A stretch of 64,000 bases of DNA from Todiramphus chloris collaris (lineage: Eukaryota; Chordata; Aves; Coraciiformes; Alcedinidae): contig JANVCC010000011.1 of the NCBI GenBank assembly GCA_025345505.1, positions 60,055 to 124,054 of the forward strand, in the 5' to 3' direction. How positions within the stretch are numbered: position 1 is the first letter of the stretch; every line of letters starts with the position of its first letter. Positions 1-12,800 of the stretch are shown piece after piece. Made by a program: the position numbers and the translations under genes. Under the pieces are notes generated by a model. It was given only the letters and a program-made list of their open reading frames with translations, was not told the DNA's origin and ran no database searches.

Positions 1-21
1 TAATAATATAACTTGAACATC

Positions 22-93
22 GGTCCTTTAAACTTGATTGGATCAAATGTAAATATTGGTCTTTTAAACTTGATAGGTTCAAACTTTTGTCTA
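22..93 (+). repeat. Two-copy 36-bp tandem duplication
   Basis: GGTCCTTTAAACTTGATTGG at 22 and GGTCTTTTAAACTTGATAGG at 58, period 36. Confidence 0.6.
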
Positions 94-3000
94 AGAAGCA
101 AGCAGACCGCTAGAACAATTGATATAATAAAACCAACCCCAACCAAAACACCACCCAGTTAATAAACAAACATGCAGTTAAAATTACAGGCAGAGTAAAT
201 ATTTAATGGACCAGACTTTCCTTTTGGCTTTATCCCCTGAATCTAGTTTAGAAACCATTGCTTGAGCTAGAAGTGACTTGGCATTCAGTATATATTGCAT
301 GTCTCAATAATAAATTGGTTTCTTCACCACACTGCTTAGCAATATAACTTTGAATCGGGTTGTTTCAAAAAGAACTTGTGTAAAGTCTAAAGCCTTTTGG
401 TGAGGATTAAGTTATCTTGGCATTTGCAGTGTGCGCTAGTGTGTTTACACTGTAAAAAATACACAAGAATTTGAACCAAAATCCTAACTGAAATTTTGTG
501 ACATTAATGCATAACAGTAGAAATATGTTGTCTGTTATGTTATATAAACAGACATAATTTGGGTTTTCTTTGTTTGTTCTCCAAGCACCTTATGAAGTGT
601 TGATGTAATTGCATTTCTGCCTGGACTGAAGACTTTGTAAGGATGAGGAGTCTCTAAACATTGAAGTTGGACATGCTCACAGCAAAGCTGTATGGATTTT
701 ATCACTGAATAAACTGAAACAAAGTTGAGTTGTTATGAAATTTCAACCTGAATGCCATGATCCAAAATTCTTTGCTCAAAAATTGCATTATTAACCAAGT
801 GTTTAGCCAGAGTGGTGTGGGGACTGTTGGAGGAATAACGGGGTGTTTTGGTAAAAAGCAAATACTAAAAGTCATCTGTCCTGACGTGAAACTCCTGTTT
901 ACCAGCTTCAGCTCAACCCTTACCACTTTGAGGACATCTGAACTGGAGCCCAGAGGATGTACCTCTGTAGTATGAGCACTCTGACATATTTTGTGTAAGC
1001 CCTATCAGTGTCACTTTAGAGCCTGAATTAACTTTTAGTCACTGACCTGCTGAGAGTATGACATTAATTTGGTCTTTCTTCAATGGTACTATCTAGAACC
1101 CTATTCTACCCATTTACCTTGATACTATTTTGTTCTCTGATTTTTTTTTTTTAGCTGAATCTTGTAAATCCTCATACTCTGGCTCAAGGACACAAAGCCG
1201 TTCCCAAATAAACTACAACAATAATGAAGAGGACTTTACTGTCCACAATCTAGTATTATTCTTCCTCTTTCCCTTTCCCCATCCTCCTCCTACTCCCCTG
1301 CCTCCCAAATCTGGTCTTAAATGTATTTGGGTTTTGTTGGATTTATTTTTTTTCATAGAAGTGTAAATACAAATATAATGTAGCTTATTATTCAATACTA
1401 ATAGTATTGTTAGAGCCTGATCACATGAACTTCTGTACTACTTCGTCTTTCTTCTTCCTGGTCATCCAGACTTGATCCGTGGGACATGTTTTACAGTATT
1501 TCCCAAGCTCTCATAGAGGCGCTGCTTTGTCCTATCAGTATTTATGCTGAGGCTTAAAGAGCCTGGCTTCTGAAGCATTTTATGAGCAGTTAAATAAAGT
1601 CCTTTGGAGACTATTTTAAGCCTAATTGAAAACTTGTTTTAAAAAGCTTTAACTATAAGATAAGGAAAGCTAAATCTTCAGGCTGTGGTGAAAAATATCT
1701 TTTCTGAGTCTGTAAATGTTGGTGTTTTTTTCATTCCTGGCAAATAATAAGAGACTGTGCAAGTAGTCTTTGAAATGTAAAGGTGATTTGTGAGTACCTT
1801 TAACTAAGCATAATACCTCTTCCCCCCTGCCCTGTTTTCCTGGGTATCTCACATAGCAAACATGAGCATGAAATTTCTCTTTCCTGTTCTCCGGTTTTAA
1901 ACTCCTCTGCTTCAGACAAGAGTAGTTACTCTTTGAGATTTATATTTTTTTTTCCCCAAGATGCTTTCAATGAGTATCATCAATGTGAGGATTTTATTGT
2001 CAGGAATATTTAAAGGGTTAATGTGCTCATCTGGGACTCCTCCACGTGCTTCTGAAATATGTTCTTTTTTCTAAGAACACAATTTGTGGTGAGTATATAT
2101 AAAGGCAGTCCTGTAGCTTTCTGCTGCTTCTAATACAATGAACCAGTGACTAGAAAAGTCAGGAATACAAAACAACTTCCAGAATCCATTCTTGAGAGCC
2201 ACAGTGGTAACCAAACCATGTAACAAAACTCAGCGCAGGCCTGTATGGCAATGGAAGGAGTTGTTTGTTTCCAGTTGAACAGTTTTTCACTCACAGTCAC
2301 TCTAGCTTAGATTTTTTACTTGCATGGGCTCTCATCCGTGTCCTCAAAAGGATTGAGGTGCGTGCCCAAGTGCTACGGCCAGAGTCCTCGTCATGTCTCT
2401 TGGATTCTTCTTGATTTTATTTATTCATTTTGTGTCACTGAACTGGTACTTGTGGACTCTACTGGTACTTCTACTGTACCTGAAATGGTATGGGACTGGT
2501 CTCATCCCTCTTACAACTTGGGCAAAATTTCTGAGTCTCCTTATTCTTTTGTTTTGCTTATCTGGTCATTTATGGCTCATGTTCTTGATCTTTTTGCTAC
2601 CTTATCTTCAGTTTTATTCTTCCTCTTCTTGCTATCTGGTCATTTGAATGAAACCGCATTTACCACACTGTGTAGCAATTGGCCTGTGCAGTTCTGTTAA
2701 TCCTCCTTCTCCTGTTGCCTGTTGCACATGTTTATATGCCTAGTTCATTCGTACCATCTTCGGGGTTTTTTGTTGCGAGTCTTTACAAGATTATAAGAGC
2801 CTTCCCCCACGGAATAGCTCCTCACTTGATCTGCTGTAGCTGTAGAAGACAGTTTCTGGCTTCCACACCATCTCCAACGGTGTCTGTTGTACAGAAATGG
2901 GCAGGATTTCACTTCTTCAAATTTGGTTTGCTTTCAGGCATATTGAAGCAGAACACTTGGCCCTTCTCTACAAAATGTTGGAAAATTCAGAGCCCTGAAT

Positions 3001-5169
3001 GTGAGATGACATGTTCTCCCTAAAAGAAAACTGGAAGTCCTTCATAAAGCGGCATTGTGTAACTTCCCAGATGCTTGGTGTTACACTAGATGAGGAAAAC
3101 TGAAATTGCCTGAAGGTCCTCCTCTTTGTGACGCTAATTTTGTCTTTGTGTCGTTTTTAGAAGTCTTTTAAACTGTGAAAATAGCACTGGTAATGTTACG
3201 TGGTTGACTCAGAACTCCTCTTCGGAAAAGTAGACAAGTGGCTTCATCTTCAGAACACGAGGCCTATTTAAATATTTTAAAATGTAATTTTTTTTTATAG
3301 CTGTGCTTAAGAGGTAACATTTCCCTGCCTTTTAAAATTTTACTATCTTGACAGAATAAGCGAACTTAACATATTTCGTTTGCTGTAATTTTAATACACT
3401 TGCATTTTCCTGTTCAGTAGTGAGGGGCTGGCTCTTGTTTATTCTTTCTACAGGTTAGTGAATGTGGTAGGCAAAAATCCCCCAGATGTTAGCTGAAAGA
3501 TTTTTGAAGTGTGCGACTTCATTTTTTTTTAAAAACAGCCAGAGCTGCAAAGTCTGTAAACAGAGCGCTTATGAGATGGAGCTAAAGGAATGACCCATGG
3601 TCAGTGTTTTATTTCTTTGTGGCCATGGCTGAGAAAATGGAACAAGATTTTTGGTGTTGTGCTCTTTCATGTATTTCCTATTTTGGGAGGAAAAGGAAAG
3701 CTAACTACTGACAAAACCCCCAAGAGGTAATGAAGCTATTTATCACCATGTATGTTCGTCCCTGTCAGGAGGCTTGGTGTCTATCCCAAAGGCAATCTTG
3801 CCCCATGAATTAATAATCAGTTATATTGTTCTATTTTTACCAACTATGCCAGAGCTTATTAGGCTTTACTTAGTGGAAGAGGTACTGAGGTTCAGTCATT
3901 AAAGTTGTGATTAGTCTCCACAAATTTTTATTGATCTGTGTGAACCTCTCACACACCAAAATACAGAGGGAGAAGCCTTGTCCAGCTTTACCTGTGAAGG
4001 CCATGCCTTCTACTCTGGCCTGCTACAGGCCGTTAATGATCAGTCTCAAAATGGGGCTTAGTTTATTACTGACAAATAGATTTACCTGGAGTTTGGTTTA
4101 TCTTGTATCTCCCTCAAGAAACGTAAGTGTGGCTCACAAACCAAGTACAAAGTAAAATGGGATTCTGATACAGCTAAAGAAAGCAAACAGGCTAATGTTG
4201 ACTTGGGGGGGGGGGGGAAGAAAGAAAAACAGAAGATTGGTAATAGAAAATACCTTTTTCTGCCTCTTTTCCCTTTAGCTACTGACAAACTTTAAATACA
4301 AGTGACAATTCTTTGCTTCTCTTGCTTGTCTTAAAATGCCTAGAGACAGCATAAAGTACATCCATATGCTGCTGAATACTTAGATCAGTGGCCCAGCAGG
4401 CTTTTATCCAGTCGGCCTTCAATATCTAGCTGTCAGCTGTAAAACTGCTTTTTTGGGTTTTTTTTTTTTCTTAGTGTGACATTTGGATCTTGGTGGAATG
4501 GTTGCATAAAAGGTAGGATCCTTCGGGAGAATTGTTACTCTGCTTGTTAGAGGCAATTTCTCCTCCATTTTCTATCCCTTGGGAATGTGTATGTGAGGCT
4601 TCACATAGGCTGAGCATTACTTCAGAGTGCATCGTGTGAGTCCGTGGGGTAGTTTTTTCAGGAGCTGTGGCGTCACGGCTGCTGGGGCTGGCTGGAGTGA
4701 GATTTGGGGTGTGCTGCTCAGAAGCAATTAGAGAAGATTGTAACGAGGATGTTCTGGCAGGCGTTGTGCAAATGGACCCTGGTGCCTGAAGGACTGGTGT
4801 TTCATGTTCAGGAGAGGTTCTTCTCTGACACGTGTAGGGAGGCTATTAGGATGCTTTTATATATGTACATATTTTGGGCTCTTCCTTGTGACACTAAGGA
4901 TGTTCTTTCAAGTGTTTCCTGTTGGCTGAGAATTGTTCATTCCCTTCCTGTAGCAGAGATGGTCTGAAAGTGCTTCCTGGAGTTGGTGTCCCACCACTGC
5001 ACCCTGAAGTCAAGAGAGAGGCTCAGCAGCCAGTTGCAAGTGTGTTTTTACATACCTTTCCTGGTCCACGGTTCCCCAAAAGGCTTCCAGAGATGTTAAT
5101 AGATGATATTGATCAGCAGAGCCTGGTTCTTGACAGAAAACACTTGAACATAACACTAAGTATGTACTA

Positions 5170-5755
5170 GGATGCATAACAAGCAGAGTGGGCAGCAGAT
5201 CAAGGCTGGGGGGATTCTGCCCCTCTGCTCTGCTCTGGGGAGACCCCCCTGCAGTGCTGGGTCCAGCTCTGGAGTCCTCAGCACAGGAGAGACAGGGACC
5301 TGTTGGAGCGGGGCCAGAGGAGGCCACAGCAATGCTGGGAGGGCTGGAACCCCTCTGCTGGGAGGCCAGGCTGAGAGAGCTGGGGTTGTTCAGTCTGGAG
5401 AAGAGAAGGCTCTGGGGCGACCTTGTGGCCCTTTCAGTGCTGAAAGGGGTCCATCAGAAAGATGGGGACAGACTTTTTAGCACAGTCTGTTGTGACAGGA
5501 CAAGAGGTGCTGGTTTTAAACTAAAAGGGGTCAATTTAGACTAGAGAGGAGGAGGTAATTTTTGATGCTGATGGTTGTGAGATCCTGTCCCAGGTTGCCC
5601 AGAGAGGTGGTCGATGCCCCATCCCTGGAACCATTCCAGGTGAGGTTGGCTGGGGCTGTGAGCAACCTGCTCTAGTTGCAAATGTCCTTGCTCCCTGCAG
5701 GGGGGTTGGACTAGATGAGCTTGAAAGGTCCCTTCCCACCCAAACCATTCTATGA
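5170..5755 (+). mobile_element. CR1 LINE, 5'-truncated
   Basis: 3' part of the reverse-transcriptase ORF plus the 3' end CCCAAACCATTCTATGA. Contains the 184-bp invariant block (5210-5393). Confidence 0.9.
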
Positions 5756-6107
5756 AAGGATGTGAAAATTTGAGAAACCTGGAGATGCTTAACTGTGAAA
5801 ATATCAGAATGAGCCAGCTCAGCTGTCAAAGTGGAAGACAGAATCTTCTAGACAGATATTACCATAAGACCTCTCCCAAAGGAACAGGTGGCTTTTCTAC
5901 TAGACTGCTTGTCCACTCATTTTTTTTGGCCATTTCTGCTACTCTTTTTTTTGAGTGGCAGAAATGATGCTGTCTCGTGGTTCTTTCCTGAGGTTTTTGG
6001 GGTTTTTTTTGTCCTCAGCATTAAGAGCAGTTTCTGTTGGGGAAGTCTAACCTGAGATTTTTAGAATGAAAGCTAACAAATTTGTTACTAACCAACATCT
6101 AGTGCTA

Positions 6108-6184
6108 GATGTCCTTGACCATGGCTGAAGGGTTAGGACTAGAGGGTCTTTAATGTTCCCTTCCAACCCAAACCATTCTGAGAT
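6108..6184 (+). mobile_element. CR1 3'-end fragment
   Basis: Only the last ~75 bp, ending TTCCAACCCAAACCATTCTGAGA. Confidence 0.7.
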
Positions 6185-9100
6185 AGCTCTTTGGCCACAT
6201 GTGTGCAGAAACTGAAATACTGTACAGTAGAAATTAGCCTGGGAGAGTTTATAGTGCAAGACTGAGAGTGTAATTTCACAGAGCTGATGTTTTCTGTGGA
6301 TCTCCTGTAGTAACATGGGGGGGTGGAATTCTGGACTAGAAACTTGACACAAACTAATTCTGCTATTAATGCAGGAGCAGAACCTCTCCAATTCCCTTCA
6401 GTATATTCATGGTTGTCTTGTGACAGACTGAATTCAAAGGATAGTTTTCTCATGGAGCATAGTACTCCTGAAAATGTGATACTTGGGCCAAAATCTACTG
6501 CAGAATCCTACTGGTAGACGGTTGCTATAACCAGGGCAGCTTTTCAGTCTTTGGTTCCACCAGTCTTCCATGATACATATTATCCCTCTAAATGAAGCAC
6601 CTAAAGCAAGTGTTTCAGCATAAATAATCTGCTGTCTGCACGGCTTCACTAGCGAGTATGAGTCCTTTTCCTACCATACAAGTCAATAAATGAAATATAT
6701 ATTGGCAGGGCTGTCAAAAAACATGTTTTACTGTTAAGGCAGGATCCTTTCCAGTTGAAGTCTGAGCGTGTTGCACCAGAGCTGGTGGTTTTCCTTAGGA
6801 TGAATTTAAGAAGCCAGGTTGGAAAAACTGTTGTTACTTAGCCAGTTGTTGAAATGTTGCAGGCCTTGCTGGGTAATGGTTATTAGCAAGCCCCTGGGAA
6901 AAAATTCTTTCTAGGTCAGAAGAGTGCTTCAACCTCAATTTCCTTCTGTCTTGGGTGAAGTATTTTGGCACAAGCAGGGCCTCATTGCTTCTGTCAGGGA
7001 AAGAAACAGTGCTGTGTACATAGTCTTCTGAGGTACTCAAAAGAAAAGACTGAATGAAAATTGATGTTAATGAGCTTTTCAGACTAACGTGTATTTTCAT
7101 AGTCATCTTTTTTTATAAGGCAGTTACTGAAGTGTTAATCATTTGATTACTGGTTGTTGTAGATAAGGGAGTAATTGGTCCCCTTTTGTACATTACAGAA
7201 GGGCTTGACAGGAAAGAGCAGTCGGCCAGGCAGCAGGCATGAGAACTCTTGTTTGTGTGGGTTATTGCCCGGAGAGATTGACTGGCACTAAAACCGCTTT
7301 GCTGTGATGACATCTGGGTTGTGACAAAATTATAATTCCTATTTGTTTCTCAGCAGCAAGGTCCCAAATGCTTGTGAAGCTTGGGTAATTTTGGCCATCA
7401 CTTGAAATGCATATTCATCAGTTTCTATTATAAGCCATTAAAAATTAATCTTTGGCTGTGGCCAGGGAGGAGTTGAATTTTTGCCCAAGTGACAAATAGC
7501 TTTAGTGTGGGGTCTAAGGAGATATTTCACTGAGACTCGAGATGCAAATTTCACTGATTTCCCGGGGTTATAACAATAGTCGATATTTTTCTGTAACTCT
7601 TTATAATCCTTTAGGAAAATCATACCATGCCCCCTGTCTCTGAAAGGAAAAGTGAGTCAATAGCAATGTGTGTGAAATGAAGGATGGCTGCATTTATTAT
7701 TTTTTAAATTTTTCTTTTTTTTTTATCCCCTCCATATACTCAGTGTTTAAAATGGTGCGACTGAAAATGAACTCGCTTCCTTTCTTTGTGTCCCTGGTAT
7801 TGTAGCACGCGAGAAGAAGCTGCAGATGATATCAGCCATTCACATAATAGCTTTATGTGTGCTCATCTGCTAGGTAGGTGTCATTCCTTGTTATATCACG
7901 CTCGTTCACTCGACTCTGTTGCTTCCCTTCCTGCTGTTCTGCACCAGACAGTCATAAATATTCATGCAGGCTTCCTACCATCCATTTAGGCATGTATACC
8001 TAGCTTATGGTCTGTTCTAGTTTGTTAAATGCAGGCTTTTTTTAACACCGGAGTGCTGAAGGCTGCCTAGTGAGCTAAAAGGCTGATGTCACAGGTTCTG
8101 GCTTTGTGAAGTTGCTGATAACTGCTGAGATATTGAGGCTTTAAAATATTTTGCTCGGAAATTCTTCTCTCGTAAAGAGTTGACTGAAGTTCAAGGTGCT
8201 TCGTTGTTAGATGGTAAAAAATGGAAATTTCCACAGTGGCAAAATTCTGTCCCTATTGTTTCTTACTTAACTGTAATAAGGTAATTGTAGTAAGGAGTCT
8301 TTGCACCCCCTAAGTAGATGCTCTGCTGTAATAAAACTGTCTCGGTTTGCCTTGACAGTCTGGGTTGGATAAAATCTTCATAAGGACTAAGGGAGTCAAA
8401 TTTGCAATGAGAAAATCAGTAGCTTTTGTTCAGGATCTTTCAGTAATTTAAAATACTTGGGGCTCTGTACAGAGGGGGAAGGGTGTTTCTGTCGCAAATT
8501 CCTGCCATGGTCATTTCCCTGGTTCGTTGCTCAGATGCTGTATCTCATTAAATTCATCACCATTTTGTGTAGAGCCCTTGCTCTCAGTGTTCTTAACTGG
8601 GGCAGTGCTATTCCTGTTCATCTGGGAAGGTGTTAAAATGTGTGTTTAAAAAAAAAAAAAAAAAAAACGACAAATCACACATTAATTTTTAAGAGGATCA
8701 GCCCCCCCTCCCAGTACTTTCCCTGAACTGGAGCTAAATGATGAGAAGCACATCTTAACCTGAGCCAGAGGATTGGGCCCTGATATTAATTCACATTAGG
8801 AATTTGGGACGTCAGAGTTTGTAAAAATGTTAAGATTGTGTGTAAGGTCCAATGCTTCAGGACTACCAGGGGCTTCCAAAAGTCTCTCATATTTTCAAGT
8901 TGGTTAATTTCTTTAGAGTTATTAATTTTGATTGCTTCCAGTATAAATAGTCTCTGAGCAACTACAGTGATGACTGTGATTAGTTATCTCTTACTAGCTT
9001 GGTCAACTGGTGGCTAAGAAATGGAAAATATGAGCATGCAAAGCACACCTTGCCCTGTGGTTCACTAAGGCTGGACAGGTTGCTGTGGGAATGAAACTGG

Positions 9101-9635
9101 ACGATGGGAATCCTCTGCTGACAGTTCCTGAGGACTCATCTGTCTTAAAACTTCGGGTAAGAAGTAACACCCGGTAAATCCAAGCTGCCACAACAGAGTG
9201 TGATGTGAAATGGCTCTGCCACAAAGGCAGATGTGAAAGATGTGCAAAGGCGAGACCTTCATCAGGGAAGGGTGTAGCATCTTTTCAAAGCTGAGGAAGG
9301 AAGAGGTGGTAGAGAAAATTCCAACTGACCTTACACTAGTGAATTTTAGTGTGTGTTTGCTTGTGTTTTACTGTCTTGATCAGTCACACTTTTAATTTGA
9401 AGAGGAAAAGGAAGAGAGAAGGTCTAAGGGCAGGGTGGTGTTGATGGCAGCTTGAACTTTCTTCTTCCTTCACCTCCAGTTGTAAGAGGCTACTGGATGG
9501 AGATACTGTTTTGTCTGAAATAACATACTAAGGGCACGGTTAGTCCTTACACTTCTGTTTCCTTCAAATTCGAATCAAAAGAAACTCACTGCCATACATC
9601 TGCTACCTTGTAGATACTACAGTGCTGGTTTTTGC

Positions 9636-9872
9636 ACAGAATCACAGACTGGGAGGGGTTAGAATTGACCCTTCAAGGTCACCTAGGCCAGCCACCCTGC
9701 AGTGAGCAGGGACATCTTTAACTGAAGGAGGTTGCTCAGAGCCCAGCATAGCCTGACCTTGTACACTTCCAGGGATGGGGCATTGATCACCTCTCTGTGC
9801 AACCCGGAACAGGGTCTCACCACCCTCATAGCGAAGAAGTTTTCCTTATATTTAACCTAAATCAACGCTCTT
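9636..9872 (-). mobile_element. CR1 3'-end fragment
   Basis: Reads on + as ACAGAATCACAGACTGGGAG at its 3' terminus, then the GGCCAGCCACCCTGCAG and GGTCTCACCACCCTC signatures. It lacks the RT core. Confidence 0.85.
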
Positions 9873-12800
9873 TGCAGACTTGCAACTGCTGATTTTGACT
9901 ATTATTGGAATTCCTGAATAGCATGATACAAACATGGCAGTGTGTTGTACAGATGTGTGGATGGACACAGCTGTGCTCCAGCATCCAGGGTGTAGGTTGT
10001 GTACCTTGGGAGCAGTCAGCTATTACCAACTCTGCTTTGCGGGGACAAGGCAATGTTTCTCAAATGGAGAGCTATAGACTACCAGCAATCCCCGAGGCCA
10101 AAATAATTGATCCAGGACTGTATCAAACAGTTTGCAATAGGGCTTTTAATTAAAGGAGAAAAAAAAGTGCTTTGTTGTGGGTGGTGACCTGAAAAGAAAT
10201 TAAAGATTGGCAGGGATTCATTAGCCTAAAAAGGTCAGCTACAGTTGTCTGACACTGTTATTGATTGTCTGCCTTTCTAGAATTACTTTTCGAGGTAGGA
10301 TGCCATAAAGCCTACACAAATAAACTGCCAAAAACCCCTTGCTGAATTGGTTGCTCTGTTGTCTGTCCTTCTTTCCCCCCGACTTCGATCACGTACAAAC
10401 TGCTGGCCATTGCCAGCGGCGTCTTTGCCGCTGTTTTTCCCTGCGTGACCATCCACTGTTCACAGAGCAGCTGTTGGTTTTCTGTGCTCGCTGCCCGTCG
10501 TTTCCTGGGCTTGGAGGTTTGTGGACTTCAGTCATCTGCAGCCCGTAGAACCTGCTTTTAAGCTCTTGATGGACTTTGTCTTTTTTGTTTTTTCCCCTTC
10601 ATTTTAGGAGTAGCCTTATGATTGACCAAAATATCTACCAGACTGCCAAAGAAGTACATAAATATCGATGTTTTCCATCATCAAGTTATCTGCAGATCTT
10701 CACTGGTCCATAGTTCCTGTGTAGAGCAATGTAGCTGCAAAATTTCTTTTGGCAAAGAAGTCGCAACAGAAGTAGGAGTGACAAAACTGCTGGAGGTGTA
10801 TTAAAGGGGCTTTCTGTTCAGAGTATGCTCCTTGCTCATGGCTCCCTGTGCTTCATCAACTGTTTGAAGTTGATGGATTCACTGTAGGTACTTTAATTTC
10901 TTTTGCCTGATCTTCATGTGTTTGATGCAGACTTCAAGCTTGAGCTCATTGTTTGTTCCATTTCAAATGAATATGAAAAGTACTATCAGTAAAAATCGAG
11001 GTGAGTTTCCTCTGTTCTCTGGGATGAGTGAAATTAAATATGTTTCAAATAGAAAATGATGGAACATCTCTAATGACTAAAATTATTTAAACCAAAACAA
11101 AACAATTTTTATGTTTTTCTAAGTCTTGTTTGTTGCCCTGTAACTCTCTGGCTATTCTACATTAACTTCCTAAACAGAACGTTAAATTTCTTCTTAAAGA
11201 AGCAAACCTGTTTAAAAGGACAAGAGTATCATTTAGATCTTAGATCTTTAACTAGGCTGGGAATAAATTGTCTTCAAAAGGGGCCATCGGAACCATTTTG
11301 TTTGTACATAAAGGAGCCATTGCTGCATCAGTATAATGCAGGAACCACTGAAGTAGCACCAAAGCCACTTGCACAATTTTTGCAGTGTTAGCAGTACAGA
11401 ATGGTTTTATTTCCTGGAATCAATGGGGGCAGCCGTTCCAGTTCGGCAACCGGGCTGGGAGGGCATCCTTCAGCTAGCCTTGTATTGTGCAGCCAAAATG
11501 TGCCTTGAAAATGTCTGATAAATGTGCATTTAATATTGCCCTTGGCTCTTAAAAAAAAAAAAAAAAAAATCTATAACCATACTTTTTTGCATTAAGAGTA
11601 ACTTACTTGGTTTTTGTTACTTTTTACTTGTAAACAAATCTACTTACAGAGCATAGGGCCATGGATGCTATTTCAATAAGTTTTATTCTTTGCAGGCTTT
11701 CTTATATATTTTGTTTAATTTCTTGGGGACTTGGGGATGCAGAGAATTGGCTCAGATGGTCCTTTGTTCTGATCTCATCTGGCATCTTGCATCAGCAAAG
11801 AAATGGCAGAATAAAAGAGGTTTGACAATAGAGCAGAATTGGAATCAATGGGGGAAGAGAAGAACTGTGGAGTTAAAAAAGAAAAAGTCTTTAATTAGAG
11901 CAAGAAGGCGAGACCGTGTCAACTCTGCCTTTTTCCTCTGCTCTCTGTGCCTAGACTCAATGCTGTCCTCAGAGTTTCTCAGCTGTGACTGTGGAGAAAC
12001 TTCATCTTACTGGGAATTTGAGAATTTGTCAGATGAATGCAGTCTGCAGGCTCTGTCAGTGTCTTTGGGATAATGAATGAGTTTTGTTTCTTGCTTTGGG
12101 GAACTGGGTGAAATTTCCATAGCTTGACAGTGAAGAGCAGAGGAGGATTTTTTATTTTTTTTTTTTTTTTAAATAGAAGCTGCTTTAATCACTGTAATAC
12201 AACATTTCTGTTTTAAGAGCTCAGGCTGACATACCTAAAAATACTCTTCTTGATTACTGGGTCATACAGATTGTTTTAAGTCAACTATGAACATCCTCCT
12301 TTGGGGGCTGCTTTTTAAATAAAAATCTAAAAATGGTTTTCATGCTTTCATAATTCAGTAATTTATTTTTTTTTTACCAGTACTTTTTCCTCTTGTTGCC
12401 TTGGGCTGTTTTTCCAGATCTGGACTAGTAAGTTCTCTGATCCTAAGCTTTAAATAGTTGAGTTTCAGTAACTTTTTTTTAAACATTGGGTCTGAAGCAC
12501 CAGCAAAACTGAGCATGGTGTGCTGCTGGTAGTCAGTAGATCTTGGAGCAGTAACTTTCAACAGGACTTCTTGGGTGGAATCGGGTCATCTGTTTTGAGA
12601 GCTGAGGGCAGAACGGAGTTTGACTTCTCAGTAAGAAATACTGTTCCTTGTCATCACCTCAGTTATTGTTGGATAAGCTGTTCTGGGCCGTGTTTAGTAA
12701 AGGAAATGGCTCCAGTGAAGACTTTTGAGGTGAGCTTATCTGTGGAAGGAAGTTGGAGTGTCACTGGGATTTATCCTTCAAGCACATCTTAAAGGAGTCT

